The notes below the pieces were generated by a model. It saw only the letters and a program-made list of their open reading frames with translations. It did no database searches and had not been told where the DNA came from. Shown here piece by piece: positions 28,995 through 38,200 of a DNA stretch of 64,000 nt. The stretch spans positions 1 through 64,000 of the forward strand of contig NZ_SZXJ01000095.1 in the NCBI RefSeq assembly GCF_005281345.1, read 5' to 3'. The number at the start of each line of letters is the position of its first letter. Positions within the stretch are counted from its first letter, which is position 1. Source of the stretch: Citrobacter sp. wls619. Its GTDB lineage: Bacteria > Pseudomonadota > Gammaproteobacteria > Enterobacterales > Enterobacteriaceae. The translations under genes and the position numbers were made by a program.

Positions 28995-30650
28995 TCAGAA
29001 CGTTTCCCAATGTTGATCCTGGGTAGTAGAGACAACGCGCTCCTGGCGCGGAGCGTCCTGCGGTGGTTTTCGTACCCCACTCACCGCCTTCTCGCGGGTA
29101 ATACGAAATACCGCAACGGCCTGCCGCAACTGCTCGGCCTGTTGCTCCAGTGAGGCCGCCGCCGCCGCAGACTCCTCTACCAGCGCGGCGTTTTGCTGGG
29201 TAACGCTGTCCATCTGCGAAACCGCGAGGCTAACCTGTTCAATCCCCCGACTCTGCTCTTCAGAAGCAGACGCAATTTCGCCCATAATATCGGTCACACG
29301 GGTCACCGCCGCGACAATTTCTGCCATGGTTTTACCGGCATCCGAAACCTGCTGCGATCCCATGCCTACACAGTGGGTTGAATTATCAATCAGCGCTTTG
29401 ATCTCTTTTGCTGCCTGGGCACTACGGCTTGCCAGAGTCCGGACTTCACCTGCTACGACCGCAAAACCGCGCCCCTGTTCTCCGGCTCTGGCCGCTTCTA
29501 CCGCGGCGTTCAGCGCCAGAATGTTGGTCTGGAATGCAATACTGTCGATAACGTTCGTGATCTGCGCGATTTGCTGCGAACTGTCCGCTATTTCACTCAT
29601 CGTATGAACAACGGTGTCAACAACACGACCGCCGCGAGCGGCAGTATCAGAGGCATTTTTCGCCAATTGGGTGGCCTGTTTCGCATTGTCCGTATTCTGC
29701 TTCACTGTCGCAGTCAACTGCTCCATGCTGGCGGCAGTTTCCTCAAGCGAGGCCGCCTGCTGCTCGGTGCGCGAAGAAAGGTCATTGTTGCCCGAGGATA
29801 TTTCAGCGGCCCCGGTATGAATTGACTCCGAACTATTGCGCACGGCTGTGACTGTCGAAATCAGCGACTGTTGCATCTCTTCCAACCCCATCGCCAGTCG
29901 GCCCATTTCGTTGCGACCTTCAACATTAAGCTTATGGGTTAAGTCGCCACCGGTAATGACGCGAATATGCTCCATAATCTGCGCCAGCGGTTTAAGCAGG
30001 ATGTGTTGCAACCCGCTCCAGATCATGCCCAGAACGATCAGCACAACCAGAACGATGCCTCCCAGCGTCCACTGCATACGGGAAAAACTGAGCTGATTCT
30101 CCGCAGCAGCGTGCTGCAGCAGCGCATTATTCTCGTTTCGCCAGTGGTCATAGCTCGCTTCCATCTCATCCTGCGCTTTCTGGGCATCAAGATCGCCATA
30201 AGCCTGATAGTTATTCGCTCGCAGATACTCAATCGATAATTTCATCACTTCGTGCATCTGGCGATACTGCTTTTCCATTTCACTGGCGATCTGCGGATCT
30301 TGCCCTGTAACCTGTGGTAATCCCTGATACTGGGCGAAATAGCCTTCGGCCTTCTTCATTGAATCACTGGCGGTATTGAGCAGCGTGTTAATCGCGGCCA
30401 ACGAGGCGGGATCGCGCTGATTTTTTAAAAAGCGGATGGCGACGCGCGTCACCGTAACACGGGTTTTAATCAACGTATTGACGCTGTCACTCAGATTTTC
30501 TTGCTGAGCGTTGAGGGTGCCTGAGTTCTGGAAATTATGCCTGTCATTGTTTACCGCAGAATAAAACAGGCTTCCCGTAACGGCCTGCAGTAAACAGAAA
30601 ATGGCGAGAACCAGCAGGATACCGGTAATAACACGAATATTTTTAATCAC
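28995..30650 (-). CDS. Methyl-accepting chemotaxis protein, Tsr/Tar type
   Basis: Inner membrane chemoreceptor of 551 residues. It has a first membrane segment (about 8-30), a periplasmic four-helix ligand domain (about 31-190), a second membrane segment (about 191-213), a HAMP domain, methylation helices (EQQAASLEETAASMEQLTATVKQ) and the conserved hairpin tip (FQTNILALNAAVEAARAGEQ). It ends HWETF, the pentapeptide type that binds CheR and CheB. Arg64, Arg69 and Arg73 match the three arginines that bind the amino-acid carboxylates in Tsr and Tar. The rest of the ligand pocket differs, so the ligand is unknown. The start is GTG, and a sigma-28 promoter lies upstream. It occupies the place of gcd in E. 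coli. Confidence 0.95.
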   Translation of the reverse strand: MIKNIRVITGILLVLAIFCLLQAVTGSLFYSAVNNDRHNFQNSGTLNAQQENLSDSVNTLIKTRVTVTRVAIRFLKNQRDPASLAAINTLLNTASDSMKKAEGYFAQYQGLPQVTGQDPQIASEMEKQYRQMHEVMKLSIEYLRANNYQAYGDLDAQKAQDEMEASYDHWRNENNALLQHAAAENQLSFSRMQWTLGGIVLVVLIVLGMIWSGLQHILLKPLAQIMEHIRVITGGDLTHKLNVEGRNEMGRLAMGLEEMQQSLISTVTAVRNSSESIHTGAAEISSGNNDLSSRTEQQAASLEETAASMEQLTATVKQNTDNAKQATQLAKNASDTAARGGRVVDTVVHTMSEIADSSQQIAQITNVIDSIAFQTNILALNAAVEAARAGEQGRGFAVVAGEVRTLASRSAQAAKEIKALIDNSTHCVGMGSQQVSDAGKTMAEIVAAVTRVTDIMGEIASASEEQSRGIEQVSLAVSQMDSVTQQNAALVEESAAAAASLEQQAEQLRQAVAVFRITREKAVSGVRKPPQDAPRQERVVSTTQDQHWETF

Positions 30651-30689
30651 GTTTTTTCATCCATTGAACTCACATTGGGTACATGATGA

Positions 30690-30716
30690 TTATCGGCCCC
30701 AAAGGCGATTACTTTA
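30690..30716 (-). promoter_or_regulatory. Sigma-28 (FliA) promoter of the chemoreceptor gene
   Basis: On the minus strand TAAAGTAA (30709-30716) and GCCGATAA (30690-30697) are separated by exactly 11 bases, matching the flagellar sigma-28 consensus TAAAGTTT-N11-GCCGATAA. It sits about 40-65 bases before the GTG start, a normal leader length. Confidence 0.9.
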
Positions 30717-30751
30717 TGTTCAATGGCAGAATATGCAGGGGATGTGCCTGA

Positions 30752-30783
30752 CCCGGCCGACAAGAAATATCCTGCTGGCCGGG
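30752..30783. repeat. REP-like inverted repeat between cueO and chemoreceptor
   Basis: CCCGGCC ... GGCCGGG surrounds an AT-rich loop just after the cueO stop. It may be a REP remnant or a terminator stem without a T-run. Confidence 0.5.
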
Positions 30784-30804
30784 CAAGCGTAGAGATGTCG
30801 TTGT

Positions 30805-32409
30805 TTAAACCGTAAAACCGAGCATCATGCCGGTGTCTTCGTGCTCCAGCAGATGGCAGTGCGCCATATAGGCATGTTCTTTCGGCGCATCGTGGTCAAA
30901 CTTCACCAGCACCTCGCTGACGCCACCTTCGACACGCACGGTGTCCTTCCAGCCTGCGCGATGCGCGGCTGGCGCTTTGCCATTCTCAGACAAGATGCGG
31001 AACTGCGTGCCGTGAATATGGAACGGATGCAGCATCATGTCACCCTGACCGGAAATGACCCAGCGTTCATGCTGGCCTTTCGTCGCGGCAAACATCGGTT
31101 TATTCATATCAAAGGGCAGGCCGTTAATCCGATTGGCGTTATGGAAATCAAACGACCCGCCATGTTTCATATTGCTCATATCACCCTGCTTCATGCTGCC
31201 CATATTGCCGTGATTCATATTGCCGTGACGCATGTTGCTGCTGTTCATATGGCCCATCATTTGCCCGTGATCCATCCCGGCCATCGCCTGATCGCCATAC
31301 TTTTGCATCAGCATCTGCATGCCCATCATGTCGAGCATCGGGTCCATCGACAGTTGCAGTTTACGCACCGTCAGTCCATCCAGAGAAGGCAGCGCTGGCA
31401 GGGTGGTCAATGTATCCGGCAGCGTCCCGGAAGCGGTAATAAGCAGCGGTTGAATACGCATCACCGGATGTGGCTTATCAAATGGCGCGATCGCCATCCC
31501 CATCTGGCTCACCGGCAGAGTGACCAAATCAAAGGCTTTTCCGTCGCTCACATCCACCAATACTTCAAAACGCTCACCCATCAGCATCGGCAGTTCGGTC
31601 ACTTTAACCGGCTCAGCTAACAATCCACCATCACTGGCAATCACATACAGGGGACGGTTATCGCTAGCCGCGATATTAAGCGAGCGTGCATTACAGCCAT
31701 TCAGCAGACGCAGGCGCAACCAGCCGCGTGGTGCGGCATGTTGTGGGTAAATCGCCCCATTGGTTAGCAGCGTATCGCCAAACCAACCGACGGCGGCGGT
31801 CATCATATCCAACTGGTAATTAATTTGTCCGTCAGCGGAAAACTGTTTGTCCTGAATAATCACCGGCACATCGTCGATACCCCACTGCTTCGGTAGCAGT
31901 AGTTTGCGGATCTCGTCATCTTCAATCAGCACCAGTCCGGCCAGGCCCATCGCAACCTGACGTCCGGTTTTCCCGTGTTGATGTGGATGGAACCAACAGG
32001 TTGCTGCCCGTTGCGCAGGGGTAAAGGTCACTGAACGCTTCCCACCCGCCGGAATAACGCCTTGCGGCCCGCCATCGACTTCTCCAGGGATTTCCAGCCC
32101 ATGCCAATGCAGCGTCGTCTCTTCGGCCAGTTGATTATGGATATCCACGCTCACCGCCTGACCTTTATTCAGTTTTACCGCGGGTCCGAGCACGTTACCG
32201 TTATATCCCCAGGTGGTGGCGGTTTTCCCGGCAAACGTCGACTGCCCAGCTTTCACAATCAGCTGTATGCGATTAGAAGCATCCGCAGTTAGCAGGTCAG
32301 GAATGGGTAACGCAGGACGGTCAGCCGCAAAAACGGTGCGGCTCCACAAAGGTAAAGCTGACGCGACGCCCAGCGCCACGGAGTACTTTAAAAAGTCACG
32401 ACGTTGCAT
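30805..32409 (-). CDS. cueO: Multicopper oxidase CueO
   Basis: Periplasmic oxidase that turns Cu(I) into less toxic Cu(II). A twin-arginine signal ([15 protein letters not shown]) opens the protein. Copper ligands are visible in [24 protein letters not shown] and the C-terminal [13 protein letters not shown] Met/His-rich insertion at about residues 353-414 (repeats such as MNHGNM) matches the Cu(I)-binding part of CueO. Two in-frame ATGs occur; the one at 32409 is chosen because AAGGA is 7 bases upstream, whereas only 1 base separates it from the ATG at 32415. The result is 534 residues. A CueR-type promoter lies upstream. Confidence 0.97.
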   Translation of the reverse strand: MQRRDFLKYSVALGVASALPLWSRTVFAADRPALPIPDLLTADASNRIQLIVKAGQSTFAGKTATTWGYNGNVLGPAVKLNKGQAVSVDIHNQLAEETTLHWHGLEIPGEVDGGPQGVIPAGGKRSVTFTPAQRAATCWFHPHQHGKTGRQVAMGLAGLVLIEDDEIRKLLLPKQWGIDDVPVIIQDKQFSADGQINYQLDMMTAAVGWFGDTLLTNGAIYPQHAAPRGWLRLRLLNGCNARSLNIAASDNRPLYVIASDGGLLAEPVKVTELPMLMGERFEVLVDVSDGKAFDLVTLPVSQMGMAIAPFDKPHPVMRIQPLLITASGTLPDTLTTLPALPSLDGLTVRKLQLSMDPMLDMMGMQMLMQKYGDQAMAGMDHGQMMGHMNSSNMRHGNMNHGNMGSMKQGDMSNMKHGGSFDFHNANRINGLPFDMNKPMFAATKGQHERWVISGQGDMMLHPFHIHGTQFRILSENGKAPAAHRAGWKDTVRVEGGVSEVLVKFDHDAPKEHAYMAHCHLLEHEDTGMMLGFTV

Positions 32410-32452
32410 ATTCATTTCCTTATATTCAGCAGCTTAAGCAGGCTATCTTTTA

Positions 32453-32484
32453 AGCATAAGCCCTCCCCCTACGGGAAGGTCAAG
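32453..32484 (-). promoter_or_regulatory. CueR-type promoter of cueO
   Basis: On the minus strand TTGACC (32478-32483) and TATGCT (32453-32458) are 19 bases apart, the long spacer typical of MerR-family promoters. The spacer holds an imperfect palindrome, ACCTTCCC ... GGGAGGG, like the CueR site known in E. coli. Confidence 0.85.
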
Positions 32485-32562
32485 TGAACGGCTGATAATA
32501 AAGGTCGTCGCTTCGCTCGCAGTATGCTAACGTTTAATTTCCGTGATGCAGTGGTAGAAGCA

Positions 32563-32910
32563 ATGAAGACGTTTTTCAGAACAGTTTTGTTCGGCAGCCT
32601 GATGGCAGTATGCGCAAATAGCTACGCGCTTAGTGAATCCGAAGCCGAAGATATGGCCGATTTAACGGCAGTTTTTGTTTTTCTGAAAAATGACTGTGGC
32701 TACCAGAATTTGCCCAACGGGCAGATACGTCGCGCACTGGTCTTTTTTGCTCAACAGAACCAGTGGGACCTCAGTAATTACGATACCTTCGATATGAAAG
32801 CACTCGGTGAAGACAGCTATCGCGATTTGAGCGGTATTGGGATTCCGGTCGCGAAAAAATGCAAAGCGCTGGCGCGCGACTCCTTAAGCCTGTTGGCTTA
32901 CGTCAAATAA
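32563..32910 (+). CDS. yacC: YacC, PulS/OutS pilotin-family protein
   Basis: Small exported protein of 115 residues from MKTFFRTVLFGSLMAV, identical in length to E. coli YacC. A signal peptide ends near NSYALS. It has two Cys (DCGYQ and KKCKAL) that could pair. The family includes pilotins of type II secretion; no secretion genes are next to it here, and its role is unproven. In E. coli it is followed by speE and speD, which are not present here. Confidence 0.93.
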   Translation: MKTFFRTVLFGSLMAVCANSYALSESEAEDMADLTAVFVFLKNDCGYQNLPNGQIRRALVFFAQQNQWDLSNYDTFDMKALGEDSYRDLSGIGIPVAKKCKALARDSLSLLAYVK

Positions 32911-33015
32911 GGCACCGTGCCCGATGGCGCTACGCTTATCGGGCCTACGAACGGAGAATGACATCGTGGTGCCAGGCCGGGCAAGCACAGCGCCCCCGGC
33001 AGAGGCGAGTGCAAA
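32911..33015. repeat. REP sequences where speE and speD lie in E. coli
   Basis: The 105-base gap between yacC and yacL holds only a REP (GCCCGATGGCG ... TTATCGGGCCTAC, 32922-32948) and a second GC-rich palindrome fragment. No remnant of speD or speE coding sequence was recognised. Confidence 0.7.
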
Positions 33016-33378
33016 TTAACGCTGTTGCACAAATTCACGATACGCGGCAACCACCTGCAAGAAATCTTCAACGCCGCACAAAGATAAACTCTCTTCGTCG
33101 TAGTAATTCATTCCCTCTTCCATTTCATCGCCCGTGAACTCCAGTTGATTGGCGCGAACCATAACCTCTTCGCCATCCAGCCAGAGCGTGTATTCATGCC
33201 CTGCTCGCTGCCAGGAACGTTCACTGCCTTTTACCGCACGCGCCGCCTGTTCCACTTCATCAAGCAAGGCCAGGTTATCTTTCACTTCTTCATTAAACCA
33301 GTGCCCCACAACTTCATGGCCCATGGACATACGCACCAAAACCCGCCCGGTAACATCGCGCAGAAATTCGTAATCCAT
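33016..33378 (-). CDS. yacL: Conserved protein YacL (UPF0231)
   Basis: Acidic cytoplasmic protein of 120 residues, closely matching E. coli YacL; start chosen at [15 protein letters not shown] by homology. No membrane segment or known catalytic motif is visible. It lies downstream of acnB on the same strand, separated by a terminator. The function is unknown. Confidence 0.93.
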   Translation of the reverse strand: MDYEFLRDVTGRVLVRMSMGHEVVGHWFNEEVKDNLALLDEVEQAARAVKGSERSWQRAGHEYTLWLDGEEVMVRANQLEFTGDEMEEGMNYYDEESLSLCGVEDFLQVVAAYREFVQQR

Positions 33379-33484
33379 AATGTCTTCCTCTGCTCCCGGC
33401 AATGCGCCAATACCGCATTGCACCTTGCTGTAATTATCGCAGCAGCGCGGCAGAAAAAAAGTGTAGCGGGTATAAGGAATGGAA

Positions 33485-33520
33485 ATAAAAATGCCCGGAG
33501 AAGTCAGCTTCTTCGGGCAT
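33485..33520 (-). terminator. Terminator of acnB
   Basis: The stem ATGCCCGAAGAAG/CTTCTCCGGGCAT is followed on the minus strand by TTTTTATTTCC, 32 bases after the acnB stop. Confidence 0.88.
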
Positions 33521-33552
33521 TGATGCGTTTTTACGCTAAATGTGGTCGCGAA

Positions 33553-36150
33553 TTAAACCGCAGTCTGGAAAATCACGCTATCTGCTTTCTCGGTGTACTG
33601 AGAGAGCTGGTCAAAGTTCAGATACCGGTAAGTATCTACGGCCGTTTTATCTACCTGCGCCACATAGGTCTGATACTCTTCCGCCGTCGGCAGTTTACCG
33701 ATCAGCGCAGCAACCGCCGCCAGCTCTGCAGAAGCCAGGTAAACGTTCGCCCCCGTACCTAAACGGTTCGGGAAGTTACGGGTCGAGGTAGAAACGACTG
33801 TCGCACCGTCTGCCACACGCGCCTGGTTCCCCATGCACAGTGAACAGCCCGGGATCTCGATACGCGCACCGCTCTTACCAAAGACGCTGTAATAGCCTTC
33901 CTCGGTGAGCTGTGCCGCATCCATACGCGTTGGTGGAGCAACCCACAGACGCGTCGGCAACTGGCCTTTATGCGCATCCAGCAGTTTACCCGCGGCACGG
34001 AAGTGACCAATGTTAGTCATGCAGGAACCGATGAACACTTCGTCGATCTTCTCGCCCTGCACGTCAGACAGCAGACGCGCGTCGTCCGGATCGTTCGGTG
34101 CACACAGGATCGGCTCTTTGATATCCGCCAGATCGATGTCGATCACTGCCGCGTATTCGGCGTCAGCATCGGCTTCCAGCAGTTGCGGGTCCGCCAGCCA
34201 TTTTTCCATACCCTGAATGCGACGCTCCAGCGTACGACGGTCGCCGTAGCCTTCGGCGATCATCCACTTCAGCAGAACGATATTGGAGCTGAGGTATTCA
34301 ACGATTGGCTCTTTGTTCAGCTTGATGGTACAACCGGCAGCGGAACGTTCAGCGGACGCATCGGTCAGTTCGAATGCCTGCTCAACTTTCAGATCCGGCA
34401 GACCTTCAATTTCCAGAATGCGGCCAGAGAAGATGTTTTTCTTACCTTTCTTCTCAACGGTCAGCAGACCTTGTTTAATCGCGTACAGCGGGATGGCATG
34501 AACCAGGTCACGCAGGGTGATACCCGGCTGCATTTTGCCTTTGAAACGCACCAGAACAGATTCCGGCATATCCAGCGGCATCACGCCAGTCGCAGCCGCG
34601 AACGCCACCAGACCAGAACCCGCCGGGAAAGAGATACCGATTGGGAAACGGGTATGGGAGTCACCACCGGTACCGACGGTATCCGGCAGCAGCATACGGT
34701 TCAGCCAGGAGTGGATTACGCCATCACCCGGACGCAGCGACACGCCGCCACGGTTCATGATGAAGTCAGGCAGAGTATGGTGGGTGGTCACGTCAACGGG
34801 TTTCGGATACGCAGCGGTATGACAGAACGACTGCATCACCAGGTCAGAAGAGAAGCCCAGGCACGCCAGGTCTTTCAGTTCATCACGGGTCATTGGGCCA
34901 GTGGTATCCTGAGAGCCGACGGAAGTCATCTTCGGTTCGCAGTAGGCACCCGGACGGACGCCGGTTACGCCACAGGCGCGGCCAACCATTTTCTGTGCCA
35001 GAGAGAAACCACGGCTGCTTTCCGCTACATCTTTTGCCTGACGGAATACATCACTGTGCGGCAGGCCCAGCGCTTCACGCGCTTTGGTAGTCAGACCACG
35101 ACCGATAATCAGCGGAATACGGCCACCGGCGCGCACTTCGTCAACCAGTACATCGGTTTTCAGTTCGAAGGTAGCCAGCAGTTCGTTGGTTTCGTGGTTA
35201 CGCACTTCGCCCTTGAACGGGTAAACGTCAATCACGTCGCCCATGTTCAGGTTGCTTACGTCTACTTCAATTGGCAGCGCGCCCGCATCTTCCATGGTGT
35301 TGAAGAAGATCGGTGCAATTTTGCCACCCAGACACAAGCCACCACCGCGCTTGTTCGGTACATGAGGGATATCATCGCCCATAAACCACAGTACGGAGTT
35401 GGTCGCAGATTTACGCGAAGAACCGGTACCCACAACGTCACCCACGTAGGCCAGCGGGAAACCTTTTTTCTGTAATGCTTCGATCTGTTTGATCGGGCCA
35501 ACGACACCCGGCTGATCCGGCTCGATACCTTCACGGGCGTTTTTCAGCATCGCCAGGGCGTGCAGCGGAATATCAGGGCGAGACCACGCGTCCGGGGCCG
35601 GAGACAGGTCATCAGTGTTGGTTTCACCCGTCACTTTGAAGACGGTAACGGTGATTTTTTCAGCCAGAGCAGGACGGTTGAGGAACCATTCGGCATCAGC
35701 CCAGGACTGCATCACCTGCTTAGCATATTCATTGCCCGCTTTGGCTTTTTCTTCTACATCGTAGAAGTTATCAAACATCAGCAGCGTTGAAGAGAGCGCT
35801 TTGGCGGCAATCGGCGCCAGTTTTGCATCGTCCAGCGCATCAATCAGCGGATGAATGTTATAACCGCCCTGCATGGTACCCAGCAGTTCGATGGCTTTTT
35901 CTGGCGTGATCAGCGGAGAGGTAGTGTCACCTTTAGCGACAGCGGCGAGAAAACCGGCTTTAACGTAAGCGGCTTCATCTACACCAGGGGGAACGCGGTT
36001 AATCAACAGGTCTAACAGGAATTCTTCTTCGCCCACAGGCGGGGTCTTCAGCAGCTCGACAAGTGCAGCCATTTGGGTTGCGTCTAAGGGTTTCGGCACA
36101 ATCCCCTGGGCAGCACGCTCAGCTACGTGCTTACGGTATTCTTCTAGCAC
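33553..36150 (-). CDS. acnB: Aconitate hydratase B
   Basis: Main TCA-cycle aconitase, also hydrates 2-methylaconitate. The 865 residues equal E. coli AcnB. The HEAT-like N-terminal domain, specific to AcnB, is followed by the swivel domain and the 4Fe-4S domains. Cluster ligands are the Cys in GSCMTNIGH and the pair in [12 protein letters not shown] near the C-terminus. yacL lies downstream. No binding sites were assigned in the 400 bases upstream. Confidence 0.97.
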   Translation of the reverse strand: MLEEYRKHVAERAAQGIVPKPLDATQMAALVELLKTPPVGEEEFLLDLLINRVPPGVDEAAYVKAGFLAAVAKGDTTSPLITPEKAIELLGTMQGGYNIHPLIDALDDAKLAPIAAKALSSTLLMFDNFYDVEEKAKAGNEYAKQVMQSWADAEWFLNRPALAEKITVTVFKVTGETNTDDLSPAPDAWSRPDIPLHALAMLKNAREGIEPDQPGVVGPIKQIEALQKKGFPLAYVGDVVGTGSSRKSATNSVLWFMGDDIPHVPNKRGGGLCLGGKIAPIFFNTMEDAGALPIEVDVSNLNMGDVIDVYPFKGEVRNHETNELLATFELKTDVLVDEVRAGGRIPLIIGRGLTTKAREALGLPHSDVFRQAKDVAESSRGFSLAQKMVGRACGVTGVRPGAYCEPKMTSVGSQDTTGPMTRDELKDLACLGFSSDLVMQSFCHTAAYPKPVDVTTHHTLPDFIMNRGGVSLRPGDGVIHSWLNRMLLPDTVGTGGDSHTRFPIGISFPAGSGLVAFAAATGVMPLDMPESVLVRFKGKMQPGITLRDLVHAIPLYAIKQGLLTVEKKGKKNIFSGRILEIEGLPDLKVEQAFELTDASAERSAAGCTIKLNKEPIVEYLSSNIVLLKWMIAEGYGDRRTLERRIQGMEKWLADPQLLEADADAEYAAVIDIDLADIKEPILCAPNDPDDARLLSDVQGEKIDEVFIGSCMTNIGHFRAAGKLLDAHKGQLPTRLWVAPPTRMDAAQLTEEGYYSVFGKSGARIEIPGCSLCMGNQARVADGATVVSTSTRNFPNRLGTGANVYLASAELAAVAALIGKLPTAEEYQTYVAQVDKTAVDTYRYLNFDQLSQYTEKADSVIFQTAV

Positions 36151-36553
36151 GACGATATCTCCTCGCTCTCATTGTCATAATGCGGCGCTTTTGTAGATGG
36201 GCGATTCTCTTCACGCTCCTGTGAGACAGCAGTTAGTAGGGTAAATGCCCGGTACCGCAAAAGGCACAATAACAGGATTTTCGTTGGGTGTTAATCTGTT
36301 TACAAAAAAGCAACATAAAAAATTGGCTGAATCGTTAAGGATGGTCTAATGCTCTTCGCAATGGCAAAGGGGAATGACAATTTCGCCCGCAATGTTTAGT
36401 CACAATATTTAGCTTCCTGATAATAAACTTGCGTTAACGATCCCAAGATTCGTCAAAAATTAAACTATTGTCTCTTTATACTCACGGAACACTGCACCCA
36501 CTGGCGGCAGGCATAATGACTATGACGATTCTTAATGAGTCGGGAGAGATAAA
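36151..36553. other. Intergenic region between divergent acnB and yacH
   Basis: This 403-base stretch has no credible gene. It must hold the acnB promoter (minus strand) and the yacH promoter (plus strand). The acnB side has an A-rich run (AAAAAAGCAACATAAAAAATT). No convincing operator or repeat was recognised. Confidence 0.6.
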
Positions 36554-38191
36554 ATGACGTTGCCCTTTAAGCCCCATATCATTGCTCTGGCGTGCAGTGC
36601 AGGGTTATTTGTCGGTGCGGGCGTGCTGTTTGTAAACAGCCGCACACCAGAAGCCCCCTCGCAGCCAGCCCCGGCAGTAGCGCCTCAACCGCCCGTTGCG
36701 GCGGCTCCCGCAGTCGCCCCGGTGGCGCCAACCACGTATACCACCGCTCAACTCGATCAGTGGGTTGCCCCTGTTGCGCTCTACCCTGACCCGTTACTGT
36801 CTCAAGTGCTGATGGCCTCAACGTATCCGTCAAACGTGGTGCAGGCAGTCCAGTGGTCGCGTGATAATCCGACACTGCAAGGTGACGCCGCCATTCAGGC
36901 AGTGTCCGGCCAGTCATGGGACCCCAGCGTGAAGTCGCTGGTGGCATTTCCGCAACTGATGGCCCTGATGGGCGAAAACCCTGACTGGGTACAAAACCTG
37001 GGGAATGCGTTTCTGGCACAGCCACAGGACGTGATGGATGCCGTACAGCGCCTGCGTTTGCTGGCTCAGCAAACAGGCTCGCTAAAATCCACACCGCAGC
37101 AAACGGTCACGAACACCCAGAAAACAACCGTGGTTCAGACACCGTCATCATCAACGACGAAAGTGACCAGCAGCGCGCCCACCTCGACGGTTATCAAAAT
37201 TGAGCCGACCGATCCACAGGTGGTATATGTGCCGAACTACAATCCAACCGTTGTTTACGGCAGTTGGCCTAATACCGCCTACCCACCTGTCTATCTGCCG
37301 CCCCCTCCGGGCGAGCAGTTTGCCGATAGCTTCGTCAAAGGTTTCGGCTATAGTCTGGGCGTTGCGACGACCTATGCGCTGTTCAGTAACATCGACTGGG
37401 ATGACGACGACCATCACCATGATGATGATTATCATGACCATGACGGCCCTCACGGCGGTAATGGCTACCAGCACAACGGAGATAACATCAATATTGATGT
37501 TAACAATTTCAACCATATCTCCGGACAAAACCTGAAAGGGCAAAACATTGCCTGGCAGCACAACCCTGCATACCGTAACGGCGTGCCTTACCAGAACGAC
37601 GCGGTCGCACAACGTTTTCATCAGACCAACGTTAGCGGGGGATTAAGCGCCACTCAACATACACCGACCACCGCTGCCACACGAGACAGCCAGCGTCAGG
37701 CCGCAATGACGCAGTTCCAGCAGCGTAGCCAGACCTCCCCGGCAAACCTGTCGGGTCAGACATCGCGGGATGCTCAACGCAAAGCCGCCTCTTCACAGCT
37801 AAATCAAATAGCCCAGCGCAATAACTATCGTGGCTATGACGAAACACAAAACAACAGCCGTCGTGAAGCAGCACAGAAGACGCTGAATAAATCCACGACG
37901 CAACAGCAGCACCGCTCTGAGCTGAAGTCAAAAGCTCAGCAGCATCCGGTTTCACAGCAGCAAAGGGAAACCGCTCGCCAACGCGTTGAATCATCCAACT
38001 CGCAACAACGTCTGGCCTCCCGTCAGAATACGCATTCAAACGTCTTCAGCGGGAATGACAGCCGCTCACCGTCGTGGCAGTCCCAGCAACTGCGTGGGCA
38101 GGAAAGCCGTCGCGCGGGCAACCTCAACAGCGGGCAGCGCGCTGCGGCACGTGAGAATTTTTCTGAGCACCACGAATTTCGCCGTCGTTAA
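36554..38191 (+). CDS. yacH: DUF3300 envelope protein YacH
   Basis: Exported or membrane-anchored protein of 545 residues and unknown function. One hydrophobic segment (about 8-27) is followed by a Pro/Ala-rich linker and the DUF3300 domain (about 60-180, LDQWVAPVALYPDPLLSQVLMASTYP). A His/Asp-rich run at about 281-304 could bind metal. The Gln/Arg-rich C-terminal part repeats a motif (RDSQRQAAMTQ, RDAQRKAASSQ). E. coli YacH has a longer tail of similar repeats, so this one seems contracted or divergent. The DUF2950 gene follows after 9 bases, so they likely form one operon. Confidence 0.85.
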   Translation: MTLPFKPHIIALACSAGLFVGAGVLFVNSRTPEAPSQPAPAVAPQPPVAAAPAVAPVAPTTYTTAQLDQWVAPVALYPDPLLSQVLMASTYPSNVVQAVQWSRDNPTLQGDAAIQAVSGQSWDPSVKSLVAFPQLMALMGENPDWVQNLGNAFLAQPQDVMDAVQRLRLLAQQTGSLKSTPQQTVTNTQKTTVVQTPSSSTTKVTSSAPTSTVIKIEPTDPQVVYVPNYNPTVVYGSWPNTAYPPVYLPPPPGEQFADSFVKGFGYSLGVATTYALFSNIDWDDDDHHHDDDYHDHDGPHGGNGYQHNGDNINIDVNNFNHISGQNLKGQNIAWQHNPAYRNGVPYQNDAVAQRFHQTNVSGGLSATQHTPTTAATRDSQRQAAMTQFQQRSQTSPANLSGQTSRDAQRKAASSQLNQIAQRNNYRGYDETQNNSRREAAQKTLNKSTTQQQHRSELKSKAQQHPVSQQQRETARQRVESSNSQQRLASRQNTHSNVFSGNDSRSPSWQSQQLRGQESRRAGNLNSGQRAAARENFSEHHEFRRR

Positions 38192-38200
38192 CCGGAGCCG

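Noticed and set aside
33970-35475. 501-codon open frame on the plus strand opposite acnB
   Set aside because: It lies wholly antisense to a highly conserved aconitase, its product is rich in Arg, Gln, His and Thr as expected from a shadow frame, and no domain is recognisable.
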